Shown: positions 26,155 through 36,448, numbered from the stretch's first letter. The stretch is 64,000 nt of DNA from Sphingobium sp. Z007 (GCF_900013425.1 NZ_FBXK01000005.1:558001-622000); one strand, 5' to 3'. Notes: generated by a model from the sequence alone, not told the origin. Program-made: numbers and translations.

Positions 26155-27195
26155 ATGCGTGTAGATCTGTTCGATTTCGACCTGCCGCCGGAGAATATCG
26201 CGCTGCGGCCTGCGTCGCCGCGCGATAGCGCCCGCATGTTGCTGGTGCCCGGCGATGGCGCGATGGAAGATCATATCGTGCGCGACCTGCCCGGCCTGCT
26301 GCGCGCGGGCGACGTGCTCGTGTTCAACGATACTAAGGTCATCCCGGCCCAGTTGGAAGGGATGCGTGGCGAGGCGCGGATCGGGGCGACGCTGCACAAA
26401 AGACAGGGGCTGCGCCAATGGCAGGCCTTCCTGCGCAACGCCAAGCGGGTGCGGGCGGGCGACCGGATCGATTTCGGCGCGGGCGTGACGGCGATTGCCG
26501 GCGCGCGCGACGAGGATGGCGGGGTGACGCTGGATTTCGAGGGCGACGAGCCGGTGGAGCTGCTGCTGGAACGGGCGGGGCGGATGCCGCTGCCGCCCTA
26601 TATCGCCAGCAAGCGCCCGACCGATGAGCGTGATCGCAGCGATTATCAGACCATGTTCGCGCGCGAGGATGGCGCGGTCGCCGCGCCCACCGCCGCGCTG
26701 CATTTTACGCCGGACCTGATGGCGGCGCTACGCGCTGCGGGTGTCGCGACCGAAACACTGACGCTGCATGTGGGGGCCGGCACGTTCCTGCCGGTGAAGG
26801 CGGACGATACCGACGACCATCGGATGCACGCCGAGTGGGGGCGGGTCGACGGGGCGACGGCGGATCGGCTGAACGCGGCACGGGCCGCTGGCGGGCGGCT
26901 GATCGCGGTTGGAACGACGTCTCTACGTTTGCTGGAAAGCGCCGTCGGCGAGGATGGGGTAATCCGACCCTTCGCCGACGAAACCCGCATCTTCATTACG
27001 CCGGGCTATAGTTTCAAGGCGGTCGACGGGCTGATGACCAATTTTCACCTGCCCAAATCGACGCTGTTCATGCTGGTGTCGGCGCTGATGGGGACGGAGC
27101 GGATGCAAGCCGTTTACGATCATGCGATCGAGACGGGCTACCGCTTCTATTCCTATGGGGATAGCTCGCTGCTGTTGCCGCAGCGCAGCGTTTAG
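26155..27195 (+). CDS. queA: tRNA preQ1(34) S-adenosylmethionine ribosyltransferase-isomerase
   Basis: Transfers and isomerises the ribose of SAM onto preQ1 in tRNA to make epoxyqueuosine. At 346 residues it is full length. It starts [19 protein letters not shown] and contains [17 protein letters not shown], the [11 protein letters not shown] and [20 protein letters not shown] motifs, and the [15 protein letters not shown] [16 protein letters not shown] segment. These are diagnostic for QueA. No tgt gene follows; the next gene is convergent and overlaps the queA stop by 4 bases. Confidence 0.96.
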   Translation: MRVDLFDFDLPPENIALRPASPRDSARMLLVPGDGAMEDHIVRDLPGLLRAGDVLVFNDTKVIPAQLEGMRGEARIGATLHKRQGLRQWQAFLRNAKRVRAGDRIDFGAGVTAIAGARDEDGGVTLDFEGDEPVELLLERAGRMPLPPYIASKRPTDERDRSDYQTMFAREDGAVAAPTAALHFTPDLMAALRAAGVATETLTLHVGAGTFLPVKADDTDDHRMHAEWGRVDGATADRLNAARAAGGRLIAVGTTSLRLLESAVGEDGVIRPFADETRIFITPGYSFKAVDGLMTNFHLPKSTLFMLVSALMGTERMQAVYDHAIETGYRFYSYGDSSLLLPQRSV

Positions 27196-27374
27196 GCGCG
27201 CCGACGGCGGACCAGATTGACCACGCCATAGCCAATTGCGGCCAGTACGCCGAGTTTGCCGACGGTCTTGACCGCGCCCGACGCCATATAGCCCAGAACG
27301 GCACCCTTGACGCCACTGTCGCCGTCCTTGCGATCGATCGCTGCGCCAATCGCCGTGCCGATAAGATTCTTCAT
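27192..27374 (-). CDS. small membrane-associated protein, unknown function
   Basis: 60 residues from ATG 27374 ([20 protein letters not shown]). It has a Gly/Ala-rich hydrophobic stretch and one probable membrane helix near the C-terminus ([18 protein letters not shown]), ending in RRRRA. AAGGAGCC precedes the start. It is convergent with queA and overlaps it by 4 bases. It was not recognised beyond being a small alphaproteobacterial-type membrane protein. Confidence 0.7.
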   Translation of the reverse strand: MKNLIGTAIGAAIDRKDGDSGVKGAVLGYMASGAVKTVGKLGVLAAIGYGVVNLVRRRRA

Positions 27375-27439
27375 GGTGGCTCCTTGCAATGATGTCGCTG
27401 TTTAGCGCGCAGGCGCGAATGAAGTTCCCAGCTTCTACG

Positions 27440-27778
27440 TCAATTCCGCCCCACAAACAGGAACGCCACCGCGCCCATGATGCAGGCGAAGGCGGCGAAA
27501 TGGCGCCAGTGTAGTGGTTCGCCCAGCACCGTCACCATGAAGCCGCCGAAGATGACGAGGGCGATCGCTTCCTGCGCGACCTTGAGCTGGCCCGCGCTCC
27601 AGCCGTTGGCGAAGCCGATGCGGTTGGCGGGCACGGCCAGGCAATATTCGAAGAAGGCGATGCCCCAACTGATCATGATCACCAGCAGGATCGGCTTGTC
27701 CATCCCGCCCTTGAGATGCCAGTACCAGGCCACGGTCATGAACAGGTTGGAGACGATCAGCAGCAGGATAGTGGGCAT
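27440..27778 (-). CDS. DMT-superfamily small membrane protein (DUF486)
   Basis: 112 residues with four hydrophobic helices, about the size of a small multidrug-type protein. It starts MPTILLLIVSNLFMTVAWYW. The SWGIAFFEYCLAVPANRIG segment and the closing FGGFMVTVLGEPLHWRHFAA are typical of the DUF486 family, which resembles half-size DMT transporters; the substrate is unknown. ATG 27778 was chosen because the upstream extension is not membrane-like. The 230 bases to the tRNA hold only the tRNA promoter and no gene. Confidence 0.85.
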   Translation of the reverse strand: MPTILLLIVSNLFMTVAWYWHLKGGMDKPILLVIMISWGIAFFEYCLAVPANRIGFANGWSAGQLKVAQEAIALVIFGGFMVTVLGEPLHWRHFAAFACIMGAVAFLFVGRN

Positions 27779-27967
27779 GGCGGCCTCGATCAGGATGGAG
27801 CCGGAGCCTTGGCATTGTCCATAGGGTCGGCGCAAGCGGGCATCGTTCCGGGCGTTACGCAGGGGTAATGTCTCGCCTGTCAGGCGCTCCGTCGCGCCTG
27901 AATGCCGCGCTTTTCCAGCGGCTTGATCCAGATAGGCCGCGCTTGCGACTTTTTGTGCAAAAGACGG

Positions 27968-27996
27968 TTGCATGGGCCAAATCGCTCGCTTATAGG
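27968..27996 (+). promoter_or_regulatory. sigma-70-type promoter of tRNA-Ala
   Basis: TTGCAT (27968-27973) and TATAGG (27991-27996) are separated by exactly 17 bases and lie 13 bases before the mature tRNA start. The spacing is ideal for a housekeeping promoter. Confidence 0.65.
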
Positions 27997-28009
27997 CAGC
28001 GCTCCTTCG

Positions 28010-28085
<76 letters not shown>

Positions 28086-28151
28086 ACCCCTTCCCAGGGT
28101 TGAACCGCAAGGACTTTACCGCTGACGCATGACGTGCGTAGAGCAGTATCC

Positions 28152-28937
28152 ATGACAATTGAAACAGATGCCGGTGAAACGGATATAAGCCGGCCGGCGG
28201 CCACGGTCGTTATCGTGCGCGATCGGCAGGATGGCCCGCCAGATTTGCTGATGGTGGAGCGCGCATCGACCATGGCCTTTGCCGCGGGCGCGCTGGTGTT
28301 TCCCGGCGGCGCGGTAGATGAGGGCGATCATGCGCTGGCGCACGCACTCGACCATGGGCTGGAGCCGGACGAGGCGGCCGGGCGGATCGCCGCGATTCGC
28401 GAAACGATCGAGGAAAGCGGGCTGGGGATCGGCCTGACCGGCGCGGTGGACGCCGCCGCGGTGCTGCGGCTGCGCGACGGGCTGCATGACGGGCGGACGA
28501 TGGGGGCCATGCTGGAGCGGCTGGGGCTGGGCGTTGCGCTGGATGCGCTGACGCCCTTCGCCCGCTGGCACCCCGCGCCTTTCGAGCGGGCACGGCGGGT
28601 GTTCGACACGCGATTCTATCTGGCGCGCGCGCCGCAAGGACAGGTGGCGAGCGTCGACACGACCGAGAATGTGCGCCTGTTCTGGAGCAGCGCGGCGGAT
28701 ATATTGGTGAAGGCGGATGCGGGCGAGGTGCAGGTAATTTTCCCCACGCGCCGCACGCTGGAGCGGTTGGCGCTCCATGCGAATCATGCGGCGCTGATCG
28801 CCGATGCCCTGGCCTATCCGGTGGAGAAGGTGCGACCGTGGCGGGAGGAGCGCGACGGGGAAACCCATCTCTGCATTCCGGATCATCTGGGTTATCCCGT
28901 CACGTCGGAACCGATGCGGCAGGTCCGGCGTGTTTAA
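28152..28937 (+). CDS. NUDIX hydrolase (CoA-diphosphatase/NUDT19-like)
   Basis: About 261 residues. The N-terminal part has ATVVIVRDRQDGPPDLLMVE and VFPGGAVDEGDH. The NUDIX helix is split by an insertion and ends in RETIEESGLGIG. This arrangement, with a long insertion inside the NUDIX box and a C-terminal FPTRRTLE motif, resembles NUDT19/CoA-pyrophosphatase-like proteins rather than MutT. The substrate is unproven. ATG 28152 was preferred over 28134. It abuts the extensin-like gene (3-base gap). Confidence 0.82.
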   Translation: MTIETDAGETDISRPAATVVIVRDRQDGPPDLLMVERASTMAFAAGALVFPGGAVDEGDHALAHALDHGLEPDEAAGRIAAIRETIEESGLGIGLTGAVDAAAVLRLRDGLHDGRTMGAMLERLGLGVALDALTPFARWHPAPFERARRVFDTRFYLARAPQGQVASVDTTENVRLFWSSAADILVKADAGEVQVIFPTRRTLERLALHANHAALIADALAYPVEKVRPWREERDGETHLCIPDHLGYPVTSEPMRQVRRV

Positions 28938-28940
28938 GGG

Positions 28941-29666
28941 ATGCGACGACTTCATCTGACCCTGCGCCGACTGCTCTGGCTGGCTGCCTCGCTGGCCGTG
29001 ATCCTGCTGGCTTATGCCTGGTTGCGGCAAAGGCCGCAGGATCTGCCCTGGACTGACCTGGACCTGGCGCAGCCGATCGGCCTGTTCACCGGGCGCAAGC
29101 TGGCGGCGCTGACCGGCGATGCGGCGCAATGCCGGGCGCTGCTCGACCAAGCCGGGGTGGACCATGTCGCGGTGGAGCCGGGCGGGGCGGACCAGTGCCG
29201 CTATGCCGACGCGGTGCGGTTGCGGGCCGACAAGGATGCGATCGCGCTGGCGCCGGCGGCGGTCGCGCCATCCTGCCCGGTGGTGGCCGCGCTCAAGCTG
29301 TGGGAATGGCAGGTGGTGCAACCGGCGGCGCAGCGCATTTACGGCGCGCCGGTGCGCAGCATCCGCCATTTCGGCAGCTATAGTTGTCGGCGCATCTATG
29401 GCCGAAGCCAGGGCGATTATAGCGAGCATGCCACCGCCGATGCGATCGACGTGGCGGCCTTCGTATTGAAGGACGGGCGGCAGGTCAGCGTGCTGAACGA
29501 CTGGAAGGGCACGGGGAAAGACGCCGAGTTTCTACGCGCGGTGCGGGATGGGGCGTGCGGGCTGTTTTCGACCGTGCTGTCACCCGACTATAATGCCGCG
29601 CATCACGACCATTTCCATCTGGATCAGGCGGAGCGCGGCGCGATGGGCGGGCGAGCGTGTCGCTGA
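28941..29666 (+). CDS. extensin-like family protein
   Basis: 241 residues. There is an N-terminal signal anchor (LLWLAASLAVILLAYAWL). The Extensin-like_C domain has CRALLDQAGV, a CSYA-like HFGSYSCRRIYGR, the metal-peptidase-like SEHATADAIDVAAF, and the closing HHDHFHLD. The SxHxxADAID and HxDHFHLD motifs recall zinc D,D-peptidases, so a role in cell-wall turnover is plausible but unproven. The stop is 4 bases from the end of the convergent trpE. Confidence 0.85.
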   Translation: MRRLHLTLRRLLWLAASLAVILLAYAWLRQRPQDLPWTDLDLAQPIGLFTGRKLAALTGDAAQCRALLDQAGVDHVAVEPGGADQCRYADAVRLRADKDAIALAPAAVAPSCPVVAALKLWEWQVVQPAAQRIYGAPVRSIRHFGSYSCRRIYGRSQGDYSEHATADAIDVAAFVLKDGRQVSVLNDWKGTGKDAEFLRAVRDGACGLFSTVLSPDYNAAHHDHFHLDQAERGAMGGRACR

Positions 29667-29670
29667 CCTT

Positions 29671-31194
29671 TTACTGCCCGAAACCGGATTCCCGCGCCAG
29701 CGTCACCGCTTCGCGCGCGGCGGCCAGCAGCGCGCCGCTTTTGGCTTCACATTCGCGCTGTTCATATTCGGCGGTCGAATCGGCGACGATGCCCGCGCCC
29801 GCCTGGACATGCATGACGCCGTCCTTGAGCACCGCAGTGCGCAGCACGATACAACTGTCCATATTGCCGTCCGGCCCGAAATAGCCAACGCCGCCGGCAT
29901 AGGCGCCGCGCGTTTCCGGCTCCAGTTCGGCGATGATCTCGCAGGCGCGGACCTTGGGCGCGCCCGATACGGTGCCCGCCGGGAAGCCCGCGAACAGGGC
30001 GTCGATCGCGTCCTTGTCCGGGGACAGGTGGCCCACGACGTTGGACACGATGTGCATCACATGGCTGTAAAATTCGACGGTGTAGCTGTCGGTTACGGTG
30101 ACGCTGCCGGCGGTCGCCACGCGGCCGACATCGTTGCGGCCCAGGTCCAGCAGCATCAGATGTTCGGCCCGCTCCTTGGGGTCGGCGAGCAGGCTTTCGC
30201 GATTGGCGGCGTCCTCCACGGCGTTCTTGCCGCGCGGGCGGGTGCCGGCGATCGGGCGGATCGTGACTTCGCCGTCGCGCGCGCGGACCAGGATTTCCGG
30301 GCTGGAGCCGATCAGCGCAAAGCCTGGCAGGTCGAGATAATAGAGGAAGGGTGACGGATTGATTCGCCGCAGCGCGCGATAAAGGGCGATCGGCGGCAGG
30401 GTGAAGGGACTGGTGAAACGCTGCGCCAGCACCACCTGGAAGATATCGCCCGCGACGATATAGTCCTTCGCCTTGTCGACCATCTGCGCATAGCGGCCCG
30501 GCTCCAGCACCGGCGTCACCGCGACATCGGCGATTTCCGCCGGTGCGGGCACGGCGGGCAGGGGCGCGGCGAGGCGGGCGGCGGTGGCGTCGATCCGCTC
30601 CAACGCCGCTTCGATCGCTGCATCGGCATCGGCAAAGCTGCCCTTCCACACCGGCGCGACCAGATAGAGCGCGTCGGCCAGGCGATCGAACACGAGAATC
30701 ACGGTCGGCCGCACGAACAGCATGTCGGGCACGCCGATCGGGTTGGCGGCGGGGCGGGGCAGTTTTTCGACCAGCCCGACCGTCTCATAGCCGAAATAGC
30801 CGACGAGGCAGGCGAGCGCGGCGGGCAGGGCCGGGTCCATCGCGGCGCGACATTCGGCCACCAGCGCCCGCAGCGCGTCTAGCGAACCGGCGCTTTCCGG
30901 GACGAAGGCATCGCGATCTGTCGCCCATTGGCGGTTGATCTCGGCCGCCTGGCCGTTGGCGCGAAAGACGAGGTCGGGGGCCAGGCCGATTAGGCTGTGG
31001 CGGCCGCGCACCGCGCCGCCCTCCACCGATTCGAGCAGATAATCGCCGCGATCGGGTTCGAACAGCTTGAGCGCGGCGGAGATCGGCGTGTCGGTGTCGG
31101 CGATCTGCCGCCGCCATACGAGCGCCGATTCGCCGCGCAGCAGCGCCGCGCGCGCCGTTGCGACGCCGTCTGCCGCCCCGCCGATCGCCGTCAT
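29671..31194 (-). CDS. trpE: anthranilate synthase component I
   Basis: Converts chorismate to anthranilate in tryptophan synthesis with ammonia from TrpG. It is 507 residues from ATG 31194 (MTAIGGAADGVATARAALL). The chorismate-binding core has PSPFLYYLDLPGFALIGSSP, RPIAGTRPRGK, LLDLGRNDVGRV, FPAGTVSGAPKVRA and GYFGPDGNMDSCIVLRTA. It starts one base after the stop of the PpiD gene, so the two are cotranscribed. trpG is not in the window. Confidence 0.95.
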   Translation of the reverse strand: MTAIGGAADGVATARAALLRGESALVWRRQIADTDTPISAALKLFEPDRGDYLLESVEGGAVRGRHSLIGLAPDLVFRANGQAAEINRQWATDRDAFVPESAGSLDALRALVAECRAAMDPALPAALACLVGYFGYETVGLVEKLPRPAANPIGVPDMLFVRPTVILVFDRLADALYLVAPVWKGSFADADAAIEAALERIDATAARLAAPLPAVPAPAEIADVAVTPVLEPGRYAQMVDKAKDYIVAGDIFQVVLAQRFTSPFTLPPIALYRALRRINPSPFLYYLDLPGFALIGSSPEILVRARDGEVTIRPIAGTRPRGKNAVEDAANRESLLADPKERAEHLMLLDLGRNDVGRVATAGSVTVTDSYTVEFYSHVMHIVSNVVGHLSPDKDAIDALFAGFPAGTVSGAPKVRACEIIAELEPETRGAYAGGVGYFGPDGNMDSCIVLRTAVLKDGVMHVQAGAGIVADSTAEYEQRECEAKSGALLAAAREAVTLARESGFGQ

Positions 31195-31195
31195 C

Positions 31196-33145
31196 TTACT
31201 GTTCGCCGCTGTTGGTGGCGGCCAGTGCGCTGCGGACCTGCTCCACCGCCTTGGCGTTGCGGGTGACGCCCAGTTCCTTTTCGATCGCGCGTTCGAACTG
31301 CTGGCCATATTCCTGGCCAACCACGTCGGCCAGCTGGGTGCGCACCTGGTTCAGCAAGGCGGGCTGGTCCTTGGCGTCGCCGCGATCGATCGCGTTGAGC
31401 TGGACGACGAAATAGCCGCGGTCCTGGCCGATCGGCAGCGTCTTGACCGTGTTCGCCGCCATCGAAAAGAGGATCGCGACTTCGGCCGGGGGCCGCTGTT
31501 CGCCCCGCATGATGTCGGCACGGCGGCCGCCCAGCGTCTGCGGCGAAGGCAGCTTGACGCCGGCCTGGGCGATGGCGTCGGCCAGCTTTGCGCCCTTGGC
31601 GACCTTCGCCTGGATCTGCTCGGCCAGCGCTTTTGCCTTCAGATTGCCGGCGTTCAGCTTATACTGGGCCAACACCAGCTGCTTGACTTCGGCCAGCGGC
31701 GGCGGCGCGGCGGCGACGATGTCGCCGGGCGCGGCCAGCGCATAGCGCTTGTCGGGGGTGATCGGGATCAGTTGCGCGTCATCGTCCGCGCTCATCGCGA
31801 AAACGGGCGCGAGCAGCGGCTGGAGGTCGGCCGGGGCGGCATAGGCCTGGTCCTTCACCTGCTTGCCGGTGGCGAGCAGAGGCGGGCTGGTTTCCAGCTT
31901 GAGGCCATTATCCTTGACCACTTCGTCGAAGCTGTCGCCATTGCCGATCGCGTCCTCGATCTTGCCGGTGAAGTCGGACAATAGCTGCTTTTCCTTCTGC
32001 GCGCGCAGCGTCGTGACGATCTCGCCTCGCACTGCCTCGAGCGGACGGGCGGGGGTTTCCTTCGTCGCGGTGACGCGCAGCAGCAGCCAGCCGAGCGGTC
32101 CGCGCACCGGCCCGATCAGCTCGCCCTGCTTGCCGGCGAACACGGTATCGGCGACGGCCTTGCCCGCCGTCGCGGTCAGCGCTTCGCGGCTCTGGTCCGC
32201 CAGCGTCGCGACGGCCAGGCCCGCGCCTTGGGCGGCGGCGGCGAGCGTCTTGCCGCCCTTCACCTGATCGGCGATCGCCTTGGCGCCCGCCTCTGTCGGC
32301 AGCACCAGTTGTTCGACGGTGCGGCTTTGCTTCGCGGCATAGGCGGCCTTGTTCTGATTGTAGCTGGCGCTGATTTCCGCTTCGGTCGGCTGGGCCGCCT
32401 GGGCGAAACGCTCTGCATCGATCACGGCGTAGCGGATGCGCCGCTGTTCGGGGATGGTGAAGCGGCTGGCGTTCTTCTTGTAATAGTCGGCCAGTTGCGC
32501 GTCGGTCGGGTTCTTGTCGTCGAGGAAGGCGACCGCCGGGATCGCCGCGACCGTGCCCTGGCGCGCTTCGAGCAGCAGCGAGGCATAGGGCAGCACCATG
32601 CTGTCGCTCAGCTTGACGCCCAGGCCCACTGGCGCAAGCAACTGGCGCTGGAGGATTTCGCGGCTGATGTCATCGCGCAGCGCCTGTTCGGTCAGCCGTT
32701 CGCGCACCAGCAGGGCGCGGAAATTGTCATTGCTGAAATTGCCGGCCGCGTCCTGGAAGGCGGGGATTTGTGCGATCTGCGCATCGACCAACCGCTTGGA
32801 GATATGCACGCCCTGATCGTCGGCGAAGGCCTTGAGCGTCAGGGACGCCACGAGCTGGTCGAACACTTGGCGCGCGCCGCCCTGCGCAAAGAAATCGCCG
32901 ATCTGGAGGCCGGGATTGGTGCGGCGCGCATTTTCGAACACGCGCTGAACCCGGTCCTGCAACTCCGTTTCGGTGAGCTTATAGCCCTTCGCCTTGGCCG
33001 CGGTGCCGCCGCCGCCCAGTGCGCTGCCGTAATTGCCGCTGGTGACGTCGCCCAGGATAAAAGCCGCAGCGATCACCCCCAGGAAGAGGATGGCGAAAAG
33101 CGCGCCGAATTTGGATCGGATGAAGCTGCGAAAGACAGAAAGCAT
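31196..33145 (-). CDS. PpiD-type periplasmic chaperone / peptidyl-prolyl isomerase
   Basis: 649 residues. An N-terminal inner-membrane anchor (LFAILFLGVIAAAFILG, about 16-32) is followed by a SurA_N-like chaperone segment and a parvulin-like domain in the middle (RTVEQLVLPTEAGAKAIADQ to VRGPLGWLLLRVT). A second degenerate domain lies before the C-terminus. This architecture is that of PpiD, which helps newly secreted proteins near SecYEG. ATG 33145 gives the membrane anchor; the open frame upstream overlaps tpiA on the other strand. It heads the ppiD-trpE operon. Confidence 0.88.
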   Translation of the reverse strand: MLSVFRSFIRSKFGALFAILFLGVIAAAFILGDVTSGNYGSALGGGGTAAKAKGYKLTETELQDRVQRVFENARRTNPGLQIGDFFAQGGARQVFDQLVASLTLKAFADDQGVHISKRLVDAQIAQIPAFQDAAGNFSNDNFRALLVRERLTEQALRDDISREILQRQLLAPVGLGVKLSDSMVLPYASLLLEARQGTVAAIPAVAFLDDKNPTDAQLADYYKKNASRFTIPEQRRIRYAVIDAERFAQAAQPTEAEISASYNQNKAAYAAKQSRTVEQLVLPTEAGAKAIADQVKGGKTLAAAAQGAGLAVATLADQSREALTATAGKAVADTVFAGKQGELIGPVRGPLGWLLLRVTATKETPARPLEAVRGEIVTTLRAQKEKQLLSDFTGKIEDAIGNGDSFDEVVKDNGLKLETSPPLLATGKQVKDQAYAAPADLQPLLAPVFAMSADDDAQLIPITPDKRYALAAPGDIVAAAPPPLAEVKQLVLAQYKLNAGNLKAKALAEQIQAKVAKGAKLADAIAQAGVKLPSPQTLGGRRADIMRGEQRPPAEVAILFSMAANTVKTLPIGQDRGYFVVQLNAIDRGDAKDQPALLNQVRTQLADVVGQEYGQQFERAIEKELGVTRNAKAVEQVRSALAATNSGEQ

Positions 33146-33344
33146 GGGTGTTCCAGAACTCCGGGCGTTATGGCGGCCCGCTTTAAGCGCGGAAGCGCGC
33201 GGCGGCAAGGCTTGGACTGGACAAATGCGCGAGCGCCGTTCATCGCCTTTTGCAGCATCCGGTTCTTTCGGGGAGACGCAAGGGTAAAGCCCAGCGGCGA
33301 AGGGGGCGGGGCGACGTGCAGCAATAACAAAAGGGAATATATTG

Positions 33345-34106
33345 ATGGGCAGGCGCAAGCTGGTTGTCGGCAATTGGAAGATGAACGGGATGCGCGCGCA
33401 TCTCGACGAGGTGGAGGCGATCGGCAAGCTGGCCGCCGCATATCCGGCGGTCGAGGTCGGTTTGTGCCTGCCCGCGACGCTCATCATGGCGGGGTCCGAA
33501 CGGCGCGGCGCTGCGTTCATCGGCGCGCAAAATTGCCATATGGACATGAGTGGCGCCTATACCGGGTCGCTGTCGGCCGAAATGCTGGCCGAAGCCGGGG
33601 CGAGCTGGGTCATCACCGGCCATAGCGAGCGGCGCGAGGCGCGCGGTGAAACCAATGCGGATATCGCGGCCAAGTCGATCGCGGCGAAGGCGGCGGGCCT
33701 CAATGTCATATTGTGCGTCGGCGAGAGCCTGGACGTGCGGGACGCGGGTGATGCCGAAGCGGTGGTATCGGCGCAATTGCTGGCATCCTTGCCCGACGGC
33801 GCGTCGGCCGACTGGCTGGCGGTCGCCTATGAACCCATATGGGCGATCGGCACCGGGCGCATCCCGACCATGGAGGCGGTGGCGTCCATGCACGCTGCGC
33901 TGCGCACTGCGCTGGCCAGCCGCATCGGGGCAGAGGCCGACAAGGTGCGAATCTTGTATGGCGGGTCGATGAATGGCGCCAATGCGGCGGAATTGCTGGT
34001 AATCGCTGATGTAGACGGCGGCCTGATCGGCGGGGCGAGCCTGACCGCCGCGAAATTCGCGCCGATCATAGAGGCGGCCGACGCCAAGGTGGCGGCGGCG
34101 GCTTGA
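33345..34106 (+). CDS. tpiA: triose-phosphate isomerase
   Basis: Interconverts dihydroxyacetone phosphate and glyceraldehyde 3-phosphate. It has 253 residues from ATG 33345 (MGRRKLVVGNWKMNG). The active site is complete: K12 (NWKMNG), H93 (ITGHSERR) and E163 (AYEPIWAIGTG), with the phosphate loop YGGSMNG. A TTG one codon upstream (33342) is possible but unlikely. It is divergent from ppiD and upstream of secG-pyrG, a common alphaproteobacterial order. Confidence 0.97.
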   Translation: MGRRKLVVGNWKMNGMRAHLDEVEAIGKLAAAYPAVEVGLCLPATLIMAGSERRGAAFIGAQNCHMDMSGAYTGSLSAEMLAEAGASWVITGHSERREARGETNADIAAKSIAAKAAGLNVILCVGESLDVRDAGDAEAVVSAQLLASLPDGASADWLAVAYEPIWAIGTGRIPTMEAVASMHAALRTALASRIGAEADKVRILYGGSMNGANAAELLVIADVDGGLIGGASLTAAKFAPIIEAADAKVAAAA

Positions 34107-34122
34107 GAGAATGAACCATGCC

Positions 34123-34253
34123 CCGTTCGCTTCGAGCCCTTCGCCTGCCTGCTTGCAGCAGGCGCTCAGGATGAACTTCACCGCCCATGGCGGTGAAGTC
34201 GAGAAGCGGCGAGCGCTGTGCCGGCGTTTCTCGACTTCGCTCGAAACGAACGG
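34123..34253. repeat. intergenic palindromic repeat, GTTCGCTTCGAG family (copy 2, composite)
   Basis: The ends CCGTTCGCTTCGAG and CTCGAAACGAACGG are inverted copies of the family. In the middle are two additional hairpins, CCTGCTTGCAGCAGG and CACCGCCCATGGCGGTG, so this copy is longer (131 bp) than the others. It fills most of the tpiA-secG gap. Confidence 0.75.
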
Positions 34254-34346
34254 ATGTGGGTTGGAGTAGGGACCGCAACGGTTGCCCCCAACGCGCATCG
34301 TCGCTATGTGCGCGCCAACACATCCTAAAGTACCGGACCCCGTCGC

Positions 34347-34724
34347 ATGTTCACCTTCCTTCTCGTCGTGCAGGCCATCATCGCAGCCCTGCTGGTCGCC
34401 GTCATCCTGATGCAGAAGTCGGAAGGCGGCGGTCTTGGCGTGGGCGGCAGCCCGGCGGGCCTGATGTCGGCGCGCGGCGCGGCGGATTTCCTGACCCGGT
34501 CGACCACGGTGCTGGCGACGATCTTCGTCACCTTGTCGATCGTGATGGCGGTGATCGCGTCGGTGCGGCATGCGCCCAGCGACATCGACACGTCGCTGGT
34601 GCGCCAAGCCCCGGCCACGCAGAACGCTCCGGCGCCGACCGGTAACGCCGATCCGCTGGGGGGCGTCGCCAGCAATGCGGCATCAGCGCCTGCGTCCAAC
34701 GGCGCGGTTCCGCTCGCCAACTAA
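34347..34724 (+). CDS. secG: preprotein translocase subunit SecG
   Basis: 125 residues. Two membrane helices (FLLVVQAIIAALLVAVILM and TTVLATIFVTLSIVMAVIA) are joined by the conserved cytoplasmic loop QKSEGGGLGVGGSPAGLMSA, the hallmark of SecG. The C-terminal tail is Ala/Pro/Asn-rich. SecG is the small accessory subunit of the SecYEG channel. It is located between tpiA and pyrG as usual in alphaproteobacteria. Confidence 0.95.
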   Translation: MFTFLLVVQAIIAALLVAVILMQKSEGGGLGVGGSPAGLMSARGAADFLTRSTTVLATIFVTLSIVMAVIASVRHAPSDIDTSLVRQAPATQNAPAPTGNADPLGGVASNAASAPASNGAVPLAN

Positions 34725-34815
34725 ACAGCTCACCGAATCTTTCGATCTTTTTTTAAGCGTGCGTGGATTCGCGCGCTTGCCCTTTGCTGTCCTGAAAGGC
34801 TAACCCACTCCTCCC

Positions 34816-36447
34816 ATGACGCGGTATATTTTCATCACCGGCGGCGTGGTCTCCTCGCTTGGCAAGGGCCTCATGGCCGCTTCGCTCGCAGCATTGCTGC
34901 AGGCACGAGGTTTCCGTGTGCGTATTCGGAAATTCGACCCCTATCTCAACGTCGATCCGGGCACGATGTCGCCCTATCAGCATGGCGAAGTCTATGTCAC
35001 CGACGACGGGGCCGAAACCGACCTGGACCTGGGCCATTATGAGCGCTTTACCGGCGTTTCCGCGCGCCAGAGCGACAATGTGACGCAGGGCCGCGTCTAT
35101 CAGACGATCATCCAGCGCGAGCGGCGCGGCGATTATCTGGGCGCGACGGTGCAGGTCATCCCGCACGTCACCGACGAGATCAAAGCGTTCGCGCTGGCCG
35201 ACACCGACGATATAGACTTCGTGCTGTGCGAGATTGGCGGCACGGTCGGCGACATCGAATCGCTGCCTTTCATGGAAGCGATTCGCCAGCTGCATAACGA
35301 CCTGGATCGCGGCCAGTCGATCTTCGTCCATGTGACGTTGGTGCCGTACATTGCGGCGGCGGGCGAATTGAAGACCAAGCCGACGCAGCATAGCGTGCGC
35401 GAACTGACGTCGCTGGGCATCCAGCCCGACATCCTTCTGTGCCGGTGCGAACACCCCCTGCCCGACGGCGAACGGCGCAAGATCGCTTTGTTCTGCAACG
35501 TCCGGCCCGAAGCGGTGATTCCGGCGCTCGATGCCAGCAGCATCTACGCCGTGCCCCAGCAATATCATGCCGAGGGGCTCGACCGCGAAGTGCTGCGCGC
35601 CTTCGGTCTGCCCGACGAGACCGCGCCGGCGCTGGACCGCTGGACCGACATCATGGACCGGCAGCAGAACCCCGAAGGCGAGGTGACGATCGGCGTGGTC
35701 GGCAAATATGTCGGCCTGCTCGACGCGTATAAATCGCTCTACGAAGCGCTGACCCATGGCGGCTTCGCCAACCGGGTCAAGGTGAAGATCAAATGGATCG
35801 ACGCTGAATTGTTCGAGAAGGGCGATGATATCATCGCCAGCCTGGAGCCGATGCACGGCATATTGGTGCCCGGCGGCTTTGGCGTGCGCGGGTCCGAAGG
35901 CAAGATCGCCAGCGTCAAATTTGCGCGCGAACGTAATGTGCCCTTCTTCGGCATATGCCTTGGCATGCAGATGGCCTGTATCGAAGGGGCGCGGAACACG
36001 GCGGGCATCGCTGAGGCCTCCACCACGGAATTTGGCGAGACGTCCGAGCCGGTCGTTGGCCTCATCACCGAATGGATGAGCACGGAAGGCCTGCAAAAGC
36101 GGACCGCCGAGACCGACCTGGGCGGCACGATGCGGCTGGGCGCTTATCCGGCCAAGCTCACCGGCAACAGCGTCGTCGCGGGCATTTACGGCACCAACGA
36201 TATCAGCGAACGGCACCGCCATCGCTATGAAGTCAATGCCGGCTATCGCGATCGCCTTGAACAGGGCGGGCTGATCTTTTCCGGCATGTCGCCGGACGGC
36301 ACGCTGCCCGAAATCGTCGAGCGGCCCGACCATCCCTGGTTCGTGGGCGTGCAGTTCCACCCGGAATTGAAGTCCAAGCCGTTCGACCCGCATCCGCTCT
36401 TCGCCAGCTTCATCGCAGCGGCGGTCAAGCAAAGCCGGTTGGTGTAA
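34816..36447 (+). CDS. pyrG: CTP synthase
   Basis: Makes CTP from UTP with glutamine and ATP. It has 543 residues. The synthase domain starts [19 protein letters not shown] (P-loop), followed by the [20 protein letters not shown] segment. The glutaminase domain has the nucleophile elbow GICLGMQMA and the His-Glu pair in [10 protein letters not shown]. The length is normal. The terminator hairpin at 36449 ends the transcript. Confidence 0.97.
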   Translation: MTRYIFITGGVVSSLGKGLMAASLAALLQARGFRVRIRKFDPYLNVDPGTMSPYQHGEVYVTDDGAETDLDLGHYERFTGVSARQSDNVTQGRVYQTIIQRERRGDYLGATVQVIPHVTDEIKAFALADTDDIDFVLCEIGGTVGDIESLPFMEAIRQLHNDLDRGQSIFVHVTLVPYIAAAGELKTKPTQHSVRELTSLGIQPDILLCRCEHPLPDGERRKIALFCNVRPEAVIPALDASSIYAVPQQYHAEGLDREVLRAFGLPDETAPALDRWTDIMDRQQNPEGEVTIGVVGKYVGLLDAYKSLYEALTHGGFANRVKVKIKWIDAELFEKGDDIIASLEPMHGILVPGGFGVRGSEGKIASVKFARERNVPFFGICLGMQMACIEGARNTAGIAEASTTEFGETSEPVVGLITEWMSTEGLQKRTAETDLGGTMRLGAYPAKLTGNSVVAGIYGTNDISERHRHRYEVNAGYRDRLEQGGLIFSGMSPDGTLPEIVERPDHPWFVGVQFHPELKSKPFDPHPLFASFIAAAVKQSRLV

Positions 36448-36448
36448 A

